Assembly: GCA_036583965.1 (NCBI GenBank)
Contig: JAZBQD010000014.1
Span: 64,510,395 to 64,574,394 of the forward strand
Direction of reading: 5' to 3'
DNA length: 64,000 nucleotides
From: Prunella strophiata
Lineage: Eukaryota > Chordata > Aves > Passeriformes > Prunellidae
Part shown: positions 50,301 through 62,078 of the stretch, piece after piece
Layout: each line of letters opens with the position of its first letter
Position numbering within the stretch: the stretch's first letter is position 1
Position numbers and translations under genes: made by a program
Notes under the pieces: model-generated
What the model was told of the DNA's origin: nothing
The model's input: the letters and a program-made list of their open reading frames with translations, nothing else
The model's database searches: none

Positions 50301-50900
50301 GTTTTAGTGTGAAAAGAAAGAACCCATAAGAAATCCAGAGAAAGGTGATGCCTTCATTTTAAAGGTTACTTGTATCATTAGTAACTGATTAATATTTTTT
50401 CTTCTAACATTCCTTCCAGGAATGAACACTGGTTTTTAACACACTCCTGAGCCAAGGTCCTACTGTACTACCCTAGTTTTCTGACATTGTTTTTAAGCTA
50501 TTCCTCCTAATTTGTATCTGCACAAGTAGCAAAGAAATTACCCCCTGCAATGGACTGAAGAAGGTGATATTTATTGGTTTAAAAACTCCAGCAATTACAG
50601 GTTTCATGAGCACTCCTGAAGAAATGTTTATCCTTAAAATAGCTGAGACAATGCGAGTTGTTCAATGGATCCTTGTGTGGGAGTATGTTAAGAAGGATTG
50701 TTCATTGAAGCTTACAAATATGATGAGCTGTTTTAATAAAACAGGAGAAACAGGAACTAATGGAGGAGAAGAGATCTGCCTGTCTCCTCTCTGCCAAGAT
50801 ACTGCCAACCAAAATTAACTCCTATTTCAAATCCCAGTGTTTCAATGAAAGGATTAATCCATACCCATGCCCAGCTGTGTGAGACTGTTTTAATCTACAG

Positions 50901-50983
50901 GACTGATCAGAGCCTGGAAGCAATTCCCAGCATCCATTCAGGACATGAGGACTCTGCTGGAACAGCAAGCAAAGGTGCTGCAG
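50901..50983 (+). CDS. Candidate internal coding exon, unknown gene
   Basis: The 83-base segment follows 'gttttaatctacag', a fair splice acceptor, and ends in CTGCAG followed by GTAACC, a good donor. After two bases the frame is open to the donor for 27 codons: LIRAWKQFPASIQDMRTLLE, then QQAKVLQ. This reads like an amphipathic helix with spaced leucines. The reading frame implies phase 1 on the left and phase 0 on the right. I could not recognise the protein, and I found no partner exon with matching phase nearby. If real, the window is part of a gene on the plus strand with long introns. Chance occurrence in 64 kb is quite possible. Confidence 0.3.
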
Positions 50984-51498
50984 GTAACCAGCTGCTGGTT
51001 TCTGAGAAATGAAGCTGTAGCTGCTGGGAGCTGATCCAAACCCTTCACTTAATTTGATAAAAGCTTTCCAGCATTATTGCTGTCGTTTACAGTTTCTGTT
51101 ACTATAACATTGCTTTCGAGTGTCCTGACTTAAATGTCCCAGTATTTTTCAAAGAAGAGTGATGGATATATTTATTCATTTATTTGATAAATAAATATCT
51201 TGTTTGCTGGAGCTTACATGTGTTGCTCTGTGTGTAATAAATTACAAAAAGACACAGCAGATATCAGTGGCATCTAGGTGAGACATTTTAAACATCTTTT
51301 TCATACTCAGAAGAGGAGAGAAAAAAAAGGGTTTGAGTGTGATTTATCTTTCCTACTAAATAAATCTGTCTTAGAATTAGTTGAATCCTACTCCCAGCAT
51401 AAACATTCTACCTATCTTGTGTACCTATGGATATTTTTCTTCTTTGGACTTTCCAACACAGTAAGTCATTGAAACCACCACAGTGCCTTTAAAATCCT

Positions 51499-51524
51499 AA
51501 AGCCCTAAAAAGTGTTAGGGCTTT
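51499..51524. repeat. Inverted repeat, 10-bp arms, followed by T run
   Basis: AAAGCCCTAA (51499-51508) pairs with TTAGGGCTTT (51515-51524) across a 6-base loop, with two further T after it. The look recalls a bacterial terminator, but in this eukaryotic context it is most likely chance or a remnant inverted duplication. Confidence 0.9.
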
Positions 51525-52185
51525 TTCCTAAGTCATTGAGGTAGGAAACATAGTCATGGACCCTGATTTCAGCATGGTGCTGTATATAGATGCTTACAAG
51601 CAAACAGCATAAAATGCAGGGCAGGAATCAGTAGATGGACAGGAGAATGCAGAGTAGCAAGGGATCCTGTTAATTAATGATAAAATTTTATCACAGCACA
51701 TAAAAAGTGTAACTGCAGCCAGCCTACGTGTGCATCATGACAGAATGTGGTTTTAAGAAGGATCAGAAAATGGCACAGCAGATGCTCAAATACTGCACTC
51801 TTCCAAGCATGAAGGGATTCAATCTACCCAGCCTGCTCACTCAGGTCTCTGAGAGCACCAATGTGAAAGGAGAAACCCCACTCACTTTTCCTGGAATGTG
51901 TTCCCCTGGAAGGAGGCTTCATCCAGAGTGCAGCTGCACTGTACCAGGGGAAGGTCCCCAGGCTGCCCAGCACACCTGGGGATGGGTGCAAACCTGCAAA
52001 CCTGCTGTGGCCATCCTCTGGGTGCACACATGAGCTCAAGGTAAGACCCAGCCTCAAAAGGCCCAGGGACATTTTGCTTGCCCTCAGATGTTTTTGTGCC
52101 TTTTAAAGCAATATATGCAACAATAGCACCACATCAGTTTGGAAAAAAGCAGACAAGCTTCACAACGTTTCTGTGCCCCACAGCA

Positions 52186-52207
52186 GATCTAATTTTTCAA
52201 TTAGATC
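52186..52207. repeat. Inverted repeat, 9-bp arms, 4-base loop
   Basis: GATCTAATT (52186-52194) and AATTAGATC (52199-52207) are exact complements around TTTC. Confidence 0.9.
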
Positions 52208-53067
52208 AGTCTAATAAAACCCTCTAAACATTATTTCTTTGGCATGCATAGTCTAGATTAGTTACAGCACCACTGGTATTACTTAACTTTAGGTATTACT
52301 AAACTGCTGCTCATAAAAGATGTTTATGAGCCCTGAAACAAATCATCTGAGTGTTTTTAAGGAAATATTTTATTTTTCTATTTACTCCAAAGAGCAGATT
52401 GATACAGAATTTGTAAGGGTTGATTTATATGATTTCATTTCTGATAAATAAAGTATTATTTGTGCTCTAAATTACCTCATTTGTCATTTAATACGGGTAT
52501 TTTCCAAGCATTTTATTTTATGGCTCATGTAAGCAGGTAAAAGAAACACCAATGCCTGCTTCTTTTCCTATATTTGCTTGACTTAAAGAATAGTAGGGGA
52601 CCTCTAATATTTTCAAGATGTAATATTTTCACTACTGCTATTTGTTACTATTTCTAATTAATTTCTCCTGAGGTTTATAATTTGGGAGTGTTATGGGGGT
52701 TTTGGGGTTTTGTTTGCTTTAAGAAACTTGCTTGCAAGGTATAATTTTTTTTGCCTATAAACTGCAGTTGCAACTAAATTCCCGAGATGACACAGATTTA
52801 TTTATCTTAAGGTAAAAGGAAACATTAAGACAATGCCTAACAGCAGCAGGACAGAGTTGAAGTAGAGTATCATGATAAATACCTGGCTGAGTAGCAGCAA
52901 ATCTGGTGCTGTGCTTTCTCTTGGCAAACAATTCAGAGAAACTGATGTCTACCCTAAAAAATGACAGTCCAAGATTGTAAAGGGACATTGTCACAAAGTT
53001 CAGTGGAGTGGTTAAGACTGTCCAAGAAGCCAGAATTTTAGTATTGGATATTTTTTTCTATCCTTAG

Positions 53068-53299
53068 GTTTCATGTGGTCATTTCCTGGTAACACCTCAG
53101 TAAATGTCAAACTCTGGAGCATTTGCCTGAGGATGTGCCCCAGCTGCAGTGTTTGTTCCTGGGGCACAGGCTGGTGTGCAACTAGGAGGGTGTTCTGTAA
53201 CAGGGAATGCAGCCCTTACTGCATCCAGATAATCAGCACAGCCCCTTTCCTGCTGCCTGGGTCTGAGCAGGAGTTTGCAGATCCATGGGCATCATAATC
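53068..53299 (+). other. Cysteine-rich ORF behind a strong splice acceptor
   Basis: A pyrimidine tract 'tttttttctatccttag' ends at 53067. The following frame is open for about 76 codons to a TAA near 53297 and is rich in cysteine (nine Cys, including CLRMCPSCSVC). It could be a last exon, but no partner exon or domain is identified, and the GC-rich stretch alone favours open frames. Left as an observation. Confidence 0.18.
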
Positions 53300-56085
53300 A
53301 TGGCTTAAATGTTTGTGAATAACAGCATTCCTTTCCTACCAGAAGGTAAACTGAGTGTAGAGGGAAAAGAGGCTCTTTTTTTTCTGTAATCCACAGTAAT
53401 CTATAATAAGATTTAATGTTTAAAACAACAGGTTTCCAGCTCTTATATAATTGGGAAAATTAATGTAATTTCTGTGAATAAGAGTTCTGCTTGTGAACAT
53501 CTGTTTTATTAAGCACCTGCTTATCACCACAATATCACTGGCTTTCCATAGCTGGTGATTTGTGTTTCCATGATATACACCAAACCTAACTGCAGCTTTT
53601 AGGGCTGAATGTAAAATTAAAGCTATTTTAAATATGTTTTGAATTACCCTGGATAATTGTTAGGTCAGTATGAAGGGTTCTAATGCTCAAAAACCTAAAT
53701 CAAGCCATATTTTCTTTGAGTGTGACTTCTCTGAGTTCTGCTGCAAAGAACTCCCCAAAGTGTCACATTGTTGGTAATATGAGAAAATAAATTGTTTCTG
53801 AATCAAAAGTGTTTTCAGCAATCATTGGATTAGGCACTAATTGGAGCTCCAGCAGATAATAAGACATGACTGCAAACGATTGCTTCAGCTTTATCTTTCA
53901 AAAAATCAAAGTCAAAATGCAGTTCCTTCCAAACAAATAAAGTATTTATAGCAAAATATGCTCCCTAATGAATAAAATGTACAGTCAGCCACAACCCCAA
54001 ACATGTGCCAGACTCCATTCATTTTTTTTCCAGGGAAATCCACGGGTTGCTTACAAACATGCTGAACCAAAATATTTAGGTTATCACTTGAAAGGGTCTC
54101 TCCACTGAGATTAGGCCAGGAAAGTTTAAAGCCTAGAGGTTGTTCTACAAATATCTCTGTATGTGTCTATAAATATTCCAGCATTTCCTGTAATTAGTGA
54201 TGCTTGATACTCCCTCTTTCAGGATCTTTTATTAGTGTCTCATAACTTTGCTAAACATCTTGATTAAGGGTTTTTCCCTGCTAGGGCTATCCAGGCAGAG
54301 TCAGAACTAATTTGTTTAAATCAAAACAGCTAAGCCTGTACTGAGAATACTGTTCAATATGAGGGGGGGAAAACCCATAAAGAACATATTTTTTAGAAAT
54401 ATTAGATAGTTCTAGAATACTTTGTAGAGGGTTTTGAAATTTGGTTCCTTCTACTCAGTGTACATAAAAAAAATCTACAAGGAGATGAGCAAATTACAAG
54501 TCTCAGGGAAAAAAAAACAACACTTCATGGTTGGTTAAGAGAGATTATTCTGAGCTTAGCAAGTGAAATTAGCAGTATCACTCCCTCCTGAGCATACTTC
54601 AGTCCCAGCAAGGATAACTTGTGCTTGGGTGTCCCACCCATCATTTCCCACACAGCAAACAAATATGACCCAAACACTTCCTGTCTCTTAGGTCAGTCAG
54701 TTTTGTCTTTACTCTTCCTTGAGACTTTCCTCTTTTTTTACATTCTCACATATCTGAACCCAGCTGAAGGCTGTTAGTGGACCATAGACCCATCCAGTAC
54801 TGACCTACCCCACACTTTCTTCTCCTTCCTGGTCTTTTGGGCCAATCTTTTTTCCTGAACCCTTGCTATGATTATCTTTTTCCCTACTGCCCTAAGATCT
54901 TTCTTTATTGTACTTTTATGTTAGATCTTCTTCCATTTTATCTGGAGCCCTAAACCATTCTATCTATACATATTCCAGATTCCAGATTCTCATGCTACCC
55001 CCATGTACACCAACAAATGCACTTGAAACAATTTTCCAAACTGTCCCACTCCCTGAACCTCCATCCCTTCATGGTACTTTGTTCATTATACACAACCTCC
55101 CAGTCTCAGCATCCACTTAGAGACAATCTGTTCCAGTCTCTCCTCCACATGCCCAGACACACCAGAATTTTTTTACCTAATATGTACCTCTGGATTTTGT
55201 TTTGTTTTGTTTGTAATTTTCCTCCTTTACTCTGCCTGAGTCCAAAAAGGATTATTGATGATGTGGAGGACTTCAGCTTTCTGACTAACATTTAGCAAGA
55301 CTGTAGGCAACTGCTCTTATCAGCAGAGATGATGGGTAAATTTAACACCAGCTGATGTCACCAGGCCCACCACACTCACAGAATTGTGTGTGTGTACGTG
55401 TAAACACACATGCATGCACACATGCAAACAAATCCCCTGCTGTGTGCATGCAAATGTTTCCCTCTCACTACTTGCAGCAGAAGAAGCTTTATCTGTCTAG
55501 GAGGATGCAGCTGCCACTTGCCCTGGATTTGTTGATACACCAGAACTCTTTGGCATTGCTCCACTGACGCAGTGAATCACAAATGCTGGCTGTACCACTT
55601 TACAGCTGCTTTCCATCAGCTGAGATGCACCACACAGAAAGCTCATACCAGTAGATCTAGATCTGGGCTTATCTTTATTTTCAGACACTTTCAATCCTGA
55701 TCACTCTGTCCTTTCCCTGATTATCCTTATGTAAATGGTCTTTAAATTTTAGATGATGAAACAGATTTGCACTGCGATTCTTCGCTTTAAAAAGTGAAAC
55801 TCGTCCAAGAAAAGTTTCCTTGGATCATGCCCAGGTGATATTATCCTACCCTAAAAAATATTATGAAGCATTTTCAGATCAGTACTTTTTTATTAAGAAA
55901 AGGTCTTTTCTTCTGAAAACTTGTAGGAGGAATTAACAGCAAATTCAGAAGAGCTGGATATGAAAACCCAGGTGCAGTACAGTATTAACTAGGTTTGGGG
56001 ACTGAATGATGGCCCTCAGGTCAATTTACACCTACCTTATAAAAAATGTGGGATTTATAATAGGACATCCAAATGAAATCTGTAC
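53300..56085. other. AT-rich noncoding sequence
   Basis: No gene or repeat family recognised. Short TTTTG repeats lie at 55196-55212 and a (GT)n-(CA)n mirror near 55384-55412. Confidence 0.5.
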
Positions 56086-56089
56086 AGAT

Positions 56090-56790
56090 GTTTACTTTGA
56101 TACTGAGAGATTCATGTTGAACCTGGTGTCCACCAGGACTTCCAGGTCCTTTTCTGCCAAGCTTCTTTCCACTGAAGAGGCCACCATCATACACTGGTGC
56201 ATTGGGGTGCTCCTCCCCAAGGACAGGACTTCACAATTCCCTTTGTTGAACCTCATGACATTCCTGTTCACCCATTTCTCCAACCTGCTGAGGTCATTCT
56301 GGATGGCAGCATGACCCTCTAGCACAACAGCCACTCCTCCCAGTTTGGTGTCACCAGAAACCAGCTGAGGCTACATTCTGCCCCATCATCCAGAGGTTTA
56401 ACAGGACTGGACCCAGTACTGGTCACTGGGGAACTCTGCTAGCCACTGTATCCAGCTAGATTTGTGGATCACCACTCCCTAGACCCAGAAATTCAGCCAG
56501 GTTTCAATCCACCTCACTGTCTGCTCCCCCAGTCTGTACATCAAAAGCTTCTCTGTGAGGGTCTGATGGGAAACATCATCAGAGGTCTCACTGAAGTCCA
56601 GGCAGACAATTCCCTCTGCCTCCCTCTCATTCAGGAGGTTGGTCACTTCACCACAAATGTGTATTAGTTTGGGCAACTATGACTTCCACTTGGTGATGCC
56701 TTGCTCACTACCCCTAATGATTCTGTTAGCTTCACTCTACCTGGAAATCATTTCCAGGATTAGTGTGATCCTAAAACCTAAATTCAGCAA
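56090..56790 (-). mobile_element. CR1 LINE reverse transcriptase fragment, minus strand
   Basis: Read on the minus strand, a piece from 56676 to 56479 shows the '(S)DDVSHQTLTEKLLMYRLGEQ TVRWIETWLN' part of the CR1 reverse transcriptase. After frame changes near 56440 comes a VPQ-stop-PVLGPVLLN block. From 56334 to 56092 a frame gives 'AIQNDLSRLEKWVNRNVMRF' and 'VLSLGRSTPMHQCMM', the next CR1 region. The order is colinear with CR1 ORF2, so one element is present, with a few stops and frameshifts. The region between, with 'cagtttggtgtcacc', carries the complement of the DDTKLG block. The 3' untranslated part is missing. It continues weakly to about 56790. Confidence 0.87.
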
Positions 56791-59700
56791 AGATCTCAGG
56801 AAGATAGAAGCTGTGCAGATTAACTTTGAGCAAAAACATAAGTGCACAGTTCTGTCTACATTCCCATTAATTCATAGAAATTCAGAGACTTAGATGCTGT
56901 GTAATTTGAGCAGTCATCCAATTCAAATATCTACAGGAAAAGGCAATTGCAAAACATCCTGCAGGTAAAAATATGGGAATTTTCAGAACTAACTAGCACT
57001 AAGCATAAATTACAAAGGTAACTGAAAGGGGATAGGTCAACCTAGTGTTTACTGTCTTTTCATCCCACATTGTATGTATTCCAACTCTTCTCTTTTCCAT
57101 TGGAATAAGTGCTGTGAAAACATGCAGTGTTTCACAACGAAAGACATCAGGCAGCACTATAAAGGTGGCTGCAATTTATTAAGCTGCAGTCCAGTTTTAC
57201 CATAAAATGTTGGGCCTGGTGTTTAAATAGGTTTTTAGTACTCATTGAGCTGCAGAAGTTTTTGCCCAAACATCCTGTTGTAAGGAGGAAACCTCTAGAG
57301 CTGAATAAGACAGTCTTCCTAGGCCTAGTGACTTCTAAACTGCCAGCTTTGTTGAAACACTCAGGTGGATGATGCTGTTTAGTTGTGGCTTGAAGCCATG
57401 AGACAGGCTCCCAGGATCTGAGAGTCTGGAGCAGTCAGCACAAAAGGCACTTTCAGGTTTCAGTGGGTTTGCAGCAACTGAGGCTTTCTGCAGTTCAGCC
57501 TAAAAGCCTAGCTCCATTCAAGCATCTTCAGGGCTTCCAGGGTCCTTGAAAACCTTTTCAAGAGCTGTGAGCTTCAGTAGTCTTTGCGGACACTGCAAGA
57601 AATTTGATGTGTTTGATCATTTTACAGCTCTTACTGCAGCTGTGGAACTGAGAAAAACATCCAGCAGACAGCTTTCAGGCTTAGTCCCAACCTGCATCAA
57701 GCTAAGTCCTAAACAAGAAAGACAAAAACAGTGAAAGAAGGAAAGAAGTTACTTCTGAAGAATTTCTCTGGCTGCAGCACTCACTGGGTTCTGGAATCCT
57801 ATGGAGGGGGTCTTTAACCCAGCAGCCTGGAAACCATCAATGGAAGTAGGAGACACACCTCAAAATCCATTTCTTTGTGAATAGACATTGATCCCCATCC
57901 CCAAGGCAAGCTTTGGGATAAGGCTCCTGTTGAGATCTGCTTTAGCTACCTGAGTTAAAGGCTTCTCCCAGCTTTTTATTTCCATCTCAGGCATCTCTTA
58001 GTGCTCCCATTTGCAGGGAACAACCCTCAGCAGGAGGAGTTCAGAGATCCCTTTCCTGATGGCACTGAAAATTCCTCACACATGACATCTCTAAGTTTCT
58101 CTCTCTCAGCAAAAGGGGACATTTGAGCCTGAACAGACTTTGTACCTCATCTGAACACAATCAAGTTATTGGGAAACCAGAAACATTCTTTTCTTGCTCC
58201 TTGTCCCTATATGTGCATATGTGAGAACTGCTGCTACACTGGGCTGGGTTAGAAGCCTGTGCTCTGCTGGTGATGTGCAGCCACAAAATTCAGGGATCTT
58301 GCCAGCACTGTCAGTCTTTCACTGGTTTTTCACATACTGAATACCACAAATATATGGACTTGACAGGCTCTTGCAGCAGGAAGTTGAGTTATCAATGTCT
58401 TCAATCATCCACTAGTTTAAGAACATGGGCAAAGATTGATATCTTTGTCATATGTATCAAAGCATTGGATAATTTTGCATCCAGGCACATGTGACATTTT
58501 GGAAATTAACTTGTGGATGGTCTAAATCTTACTGGAAGTCTTTGGGGTTTGTTTTCTCAAATGCTTCAGTCGTATTTAAATATACTCTAGACTTCTAAAT
58601 CGCGTTGGCATGTCTAAAAATTTTGCTGAGAAGATCTGTGAAATATATGATGTGTATTTAAAAATGGCAATGTGAAAGTTTGCTGAAGCTATAAATCTGT
58701 CCAAGTTTCAGAAGCTAAGAACATTGTTATTGACTAGCTAGGCAGAATAAGATTTAAACTGCCAACTTTCCTCCAAAAAAACACAAGACACCTTCAAATC
58801 CAGCTATTTACAATTAATTCCACATAAATTCTGTTAAGAATAAAGCTGGAAAGAAGACAAATCCTATATATGGGTCACTGTTTGCTTGCAGCTGTTTCCA
58901 AAATGAGAATGCTGATTTTCACATGTAGCATTAAACGTGAACAAATATATTGATCATAGGACTGCAGCATAACCAGAAGAATATGCTGATTTCCCCTGTG
59001 GAAAGGAGTTAGCTAGTGCTGCAGAATTCCTCCTCTTAGCCTAAAGATATGACAAATCTCTTCTTGGCAGCAATACTGTTAACCATCAAATGAATCCATT
59101 GCTCAAGGAGATTACTTGGATTCAGAGAAGTCCCAGAAGGAGTCATGCAGCTTGAAGGCAGATGCTTGCAGCTTCACAGCTCTGAGAGAAAAGCTGATAT
59201 TGGTCAGTTCCCCACAAACAGGGTGTGCAGTATTTATTTATGGAACAGCCAGATATTTCTGTATCCCCACCCTTACAACAACAGATTCAACCCATATAGG
59301 CACGAATGCTCTAAGAAAACACTTCATGGTGCATGGAGAATTGAGCACAGTTATCTTAGCTGAGATCTCAGAAGGTCATAAATACAAACCAGGGCTCATA
59401 AAATAAAATTGAAATCCTCCAAGCAATCATAGAATTTCTTTTTCACTATCATAATAATAATTTCCTTGGCTGAGCATTTTACTTCTCTTTGTTTTGTACT
59501 GTAGGATTTTCATTTTCTAACCCCACCCTTCTTATTCTCCTTCCCTGGTGTGTAATGCTCTACATTCAATCTGGTTTAGTTCCTTTTAACTATGTGGGAA
59601 GTCTTAATTTAATTGCTTTGCTGATGCAGCAGCCCAGGAATAATGGACCTTTACTTGCTTGAGCTGAGAGGTACTGTCTGGTTCCATCAGTCAGTCAGTT

Positions 59701-59806
59701 CCCATTCTCCTCCTGCTTGTATCAGGCACTTGTCAGCCTAATCTCATTGCTCTGACTTTTTTTTTTTTTATGCTTTACACAGATGCAAATTACTATTACT
59801 CAAGGG

Positions 59807-59829
59807 AAAAAAAAAAAAAAAAAAAAAAA
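59807..59829. repeat. Poly(A) tract, 23 bases
   Basis: Pure A run, the first of two tracts separated by about 91 bases. Confidence 0.92.
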
Positions 59830-59920
59830 GCCCTAGCAAATTAATTATTTGTCCTACATGAAAGAGGTTTTCAGGGAACCAAACCATCACTGTTACAAAT
59901 TTTACGTATGGCAAAAACCC

Positions 59921-59944
59921 AAAAAAAAAAAAAAAAAAAAAAAA
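59921..59944. repeat. Poly(A) tract, 24 bases
   Basis: Second pure A run, same orientation as the one at 59807-59829. It could be the tail of a short retroposed transcript between the two tracts, but no TSD is visible. Confidence 0.92.
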
Positions 59945-61619
59945 GAAACAAAAAACTTTTTAGAACACTGAAATATTTTGTTTTGACATTTACACAATAA
60001 CATATTATTTTCTGGGAGACAACATGTAAAGAAATAGGTGTTATTAACAAACCCAAAGCAGGTTTTCCCAGTTTTTGCATACACTTCAGATACTGGAGGT
60101 GTATGCATTGTCTGGAAGATCCACATCCAAACTGCTTCTTACCTGACTTGGAGCACAGGTAGGACCTCTCTGAATCTCTGCTTACACCACTCAAGCCTGG
60201 AAGTCATTTCAGTCTCTGCTACTTAGATAAACATGTTCTCAGTCATAAGCCAAGACAAGACCTCTTTGGCACAAAATGGCATCTCACTTCCTTTATTCAA
60301 TCTAAGATTTTTTAAATATTTCTTCAATCTTATTTTTTAGAGAGTGACTTACCCAGCCAACTCTTTGCACTGTTCTAATTAGGACTAGCTACAGGGAAGC
60401 CAGAGGGCAGAAAGAAGTGTGTTAAGTAAATTCAGTGAAGATATCCCTGATTGGCACTGACATAAGTGAGAAGAAAATCAGGCACACTGAACTTAACACT
60501 TCTGTCATTTGCAAATACATATTAAAAAAAAAAAATAAACTGCAAATAGGTAGATCCCCTGTTTTTGTAACTCAGCAAATCACTGAGTTTTGCAAATTTG
60601 CACAGAACCTGTGGTTCTTTCCAAGCTCTACTGCAGTTAGGACCATGATATTTGGGATTGTTTTTCCATGGCCTCCACTTTTGATTGATTCCTTCTAGGA
60701 GGTGACATGCTACACATGTGCACAGAGACCATCTCTGACAATTGCTTCTGTTTGAAACACCATCATGTTTCACCACATCCTTCCATTAATCTCTAATAAA
60801 TGTTAAATCCTGATGGGTTTGAAACCCTGGATAAAATATCAAGTGTAACAATGTTTGCTTGATCTTTTATATTCAACGTTTATTCTAAATAGCATTTGTG
60901 TTATTTTGTTCTCTTTCTTACACTATTTCAATTGTTTTCAAATAAATCAGTATGTATAAGGGTATAAAATATGCACATAGAGCTTTCCTAAATGAAACTT
61001 TCATGTTAGTCTTAAAGTATCTGTTTCTCTTGCAAAACCCTATCATGTACACAGATGATTTATAGGACATTCATGACTTTATAAAGATTTATATGTGAAC
61101 TATCTTCTTAAAAACAATGTAACAAAAAGGATTATAAATCAAATCCTCGAATAAAGTAGTCATCCTTTGCAAGTTCACTTTCCACTGCCCTGACTTGGAT
61201 AACCACAACACAGATTCTTCCCTGTACCCAGTTCCTGCTCAGTGCAGGAAAAAAAAGAAGTCACAGCCCTCTGCCTGAATTGATTGCTCAGCATGAACTA
61301 TCACCATCAGACTCCTAAACCAGCTAAAAGTATGGCAAACATCTGCATTGTGCCCATCTCTCACCTCCACCTCTCCCAGCAAATTGTGAGGGCAGGAGGA
61401 AACTGGTGTATCTATGCCAGCTGAAAACTGGCCATGATGTGAGAATTCCTTGCAGATCAGCAAGAATCCAAATCCATCTGGGCCCTGCATTTGAGCAAGG
61501 AAATGTCTGCAGAGCTTTCTGAGTCAATGTGTTCACTTCAGCACTTGTGTTTGTTGTAATCTCTGCCCTCTGGGCAGCAACTTGTTCCATGAGAGATGTC
61601 ACTCCCTTTAAAACCACAT

Positions 61620-61885
61620 GAGTTTAACAAGGGTTAGTGCTGGATTCTGCACCTGGGAGAGGGAAACCCTGGTTGTAAGGACAGACTGGGGAATCAGCAG
61701 GGCAAGGGAGGGGATGGTCCCACTCTGCTCTGCACTGCAGTGGCCTCACCCCAAGGCCAGTGTGCAGTTTTGGGCACCACAGCATAAAAAATACACTGAG
61801 CTATTAGAGAGTGTCCAAAGGAGGGTCACCAAGATGGGGAAGGATTGGAAAGGGAATCCTTATGAGGAGTGGCTTAGATCAGCCA
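61620..61885 (+). mobile_element. CR1 LINE fragment with an internal deletion, plus strand
   Basis: Sequence from 'gtgctggattctgcacctgggagag' follows the CR1 ORF2 end. It then jumps from 'acagactggggaatcagcag' directly to 'gaggggatggtcccactctgctctgcactg', omitting the block between these points in a full copy. The 'ttttgggcaccacagcataaaaaatac' and 'gagagtgtccaaaggagggtcaccaagatgggg' blocks that follow are highly conserved in CR1. It stops near 'ggcttagatcagcc'. No 3' tail is present. Confidence 0.85.
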
Positions 61886-62078
61886 GGTCAATTTCACAGG
61901 CCTTTGCTTCTTTTTCTTTCTTCTTCAAGTAATTTCCTCGTAGATTCCTTGCACGCTCCTCCACTTAGAAGTTTGCAAGCTTTGGCTAGAATAACAATAA
62001 TTAATGGGTGTAAAAAGAAAAAGAGACATAGTTTACTTGTAGTTCAAAAACATAACATAAGATAATTGAGTGCAGAGC
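61886..62078. other. Short unassigned stretch between CR1 and LTR
   Basis: AT-rich spacer; nothing recognised. Confidence 0.4.

Larger units (their letters stand above)
40171..50900. other. Long noncoding stretch with GC-richer patches
   Basis: About 10.7 kb without a recognised gene or repeat family. Patches of higher GC lie at 40640-40930, 41240-41760, 44000-44560, 45040-45320, 45780-46240 and 46600-47360. Small structures are A28 at 41128-41155, a 23-base palindrome at 43383-43405, A17 at 43520-43536 and a 16-bp palindrome at 44988-45003. The 252-codon minus-strand ORF at 46599-47357 is treated separately. Two shorter minus-strand ORFs at 45785-46200 overlap in different frames and look like a possible decayed coding segment, but I cannot name it. 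Confidence 0.5.
50984..53067. other. Noncoding sequence with a GC-rich patch
   Basis: No repeat family recognised. A GC-richer patch at 51800-52060 keeps frames open on both strands and ends in 'gctcaag' then 'gtaaga', a consensus-like donor at 52041. Hairpins lie at 51499-51524 and 52186-52207. Confidence 0.45.
56791..61615. other. Noncoding sequence, with paired poly(A) tracts
   Basis: About 4.8 kb without a recognised gene. At 56868-56965 an 'attcatagaaattcagagac' motif vaguely resembles an ancient CR1 3' end but is too weak to call. Poly(A) runs lie at 59807-59829 and 59921-59944. The stretch at 61240-61615 is GC-richer and open in two minus-strand frames; unidentified. Confidence 0.45.

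Noticed and set aside
51499..51530. Rho-independent terminator
   Set aside because: Hairpin plus T-run looks like one, but the window is vertebrate nuclear DNA and no transcription unit ends there.
56868..56965. Ancient CR1 terminus
   Set aside because: 'attcatagaaattcagagac' is suggestive, but the rest does not follow any consensus I can recall reliably.
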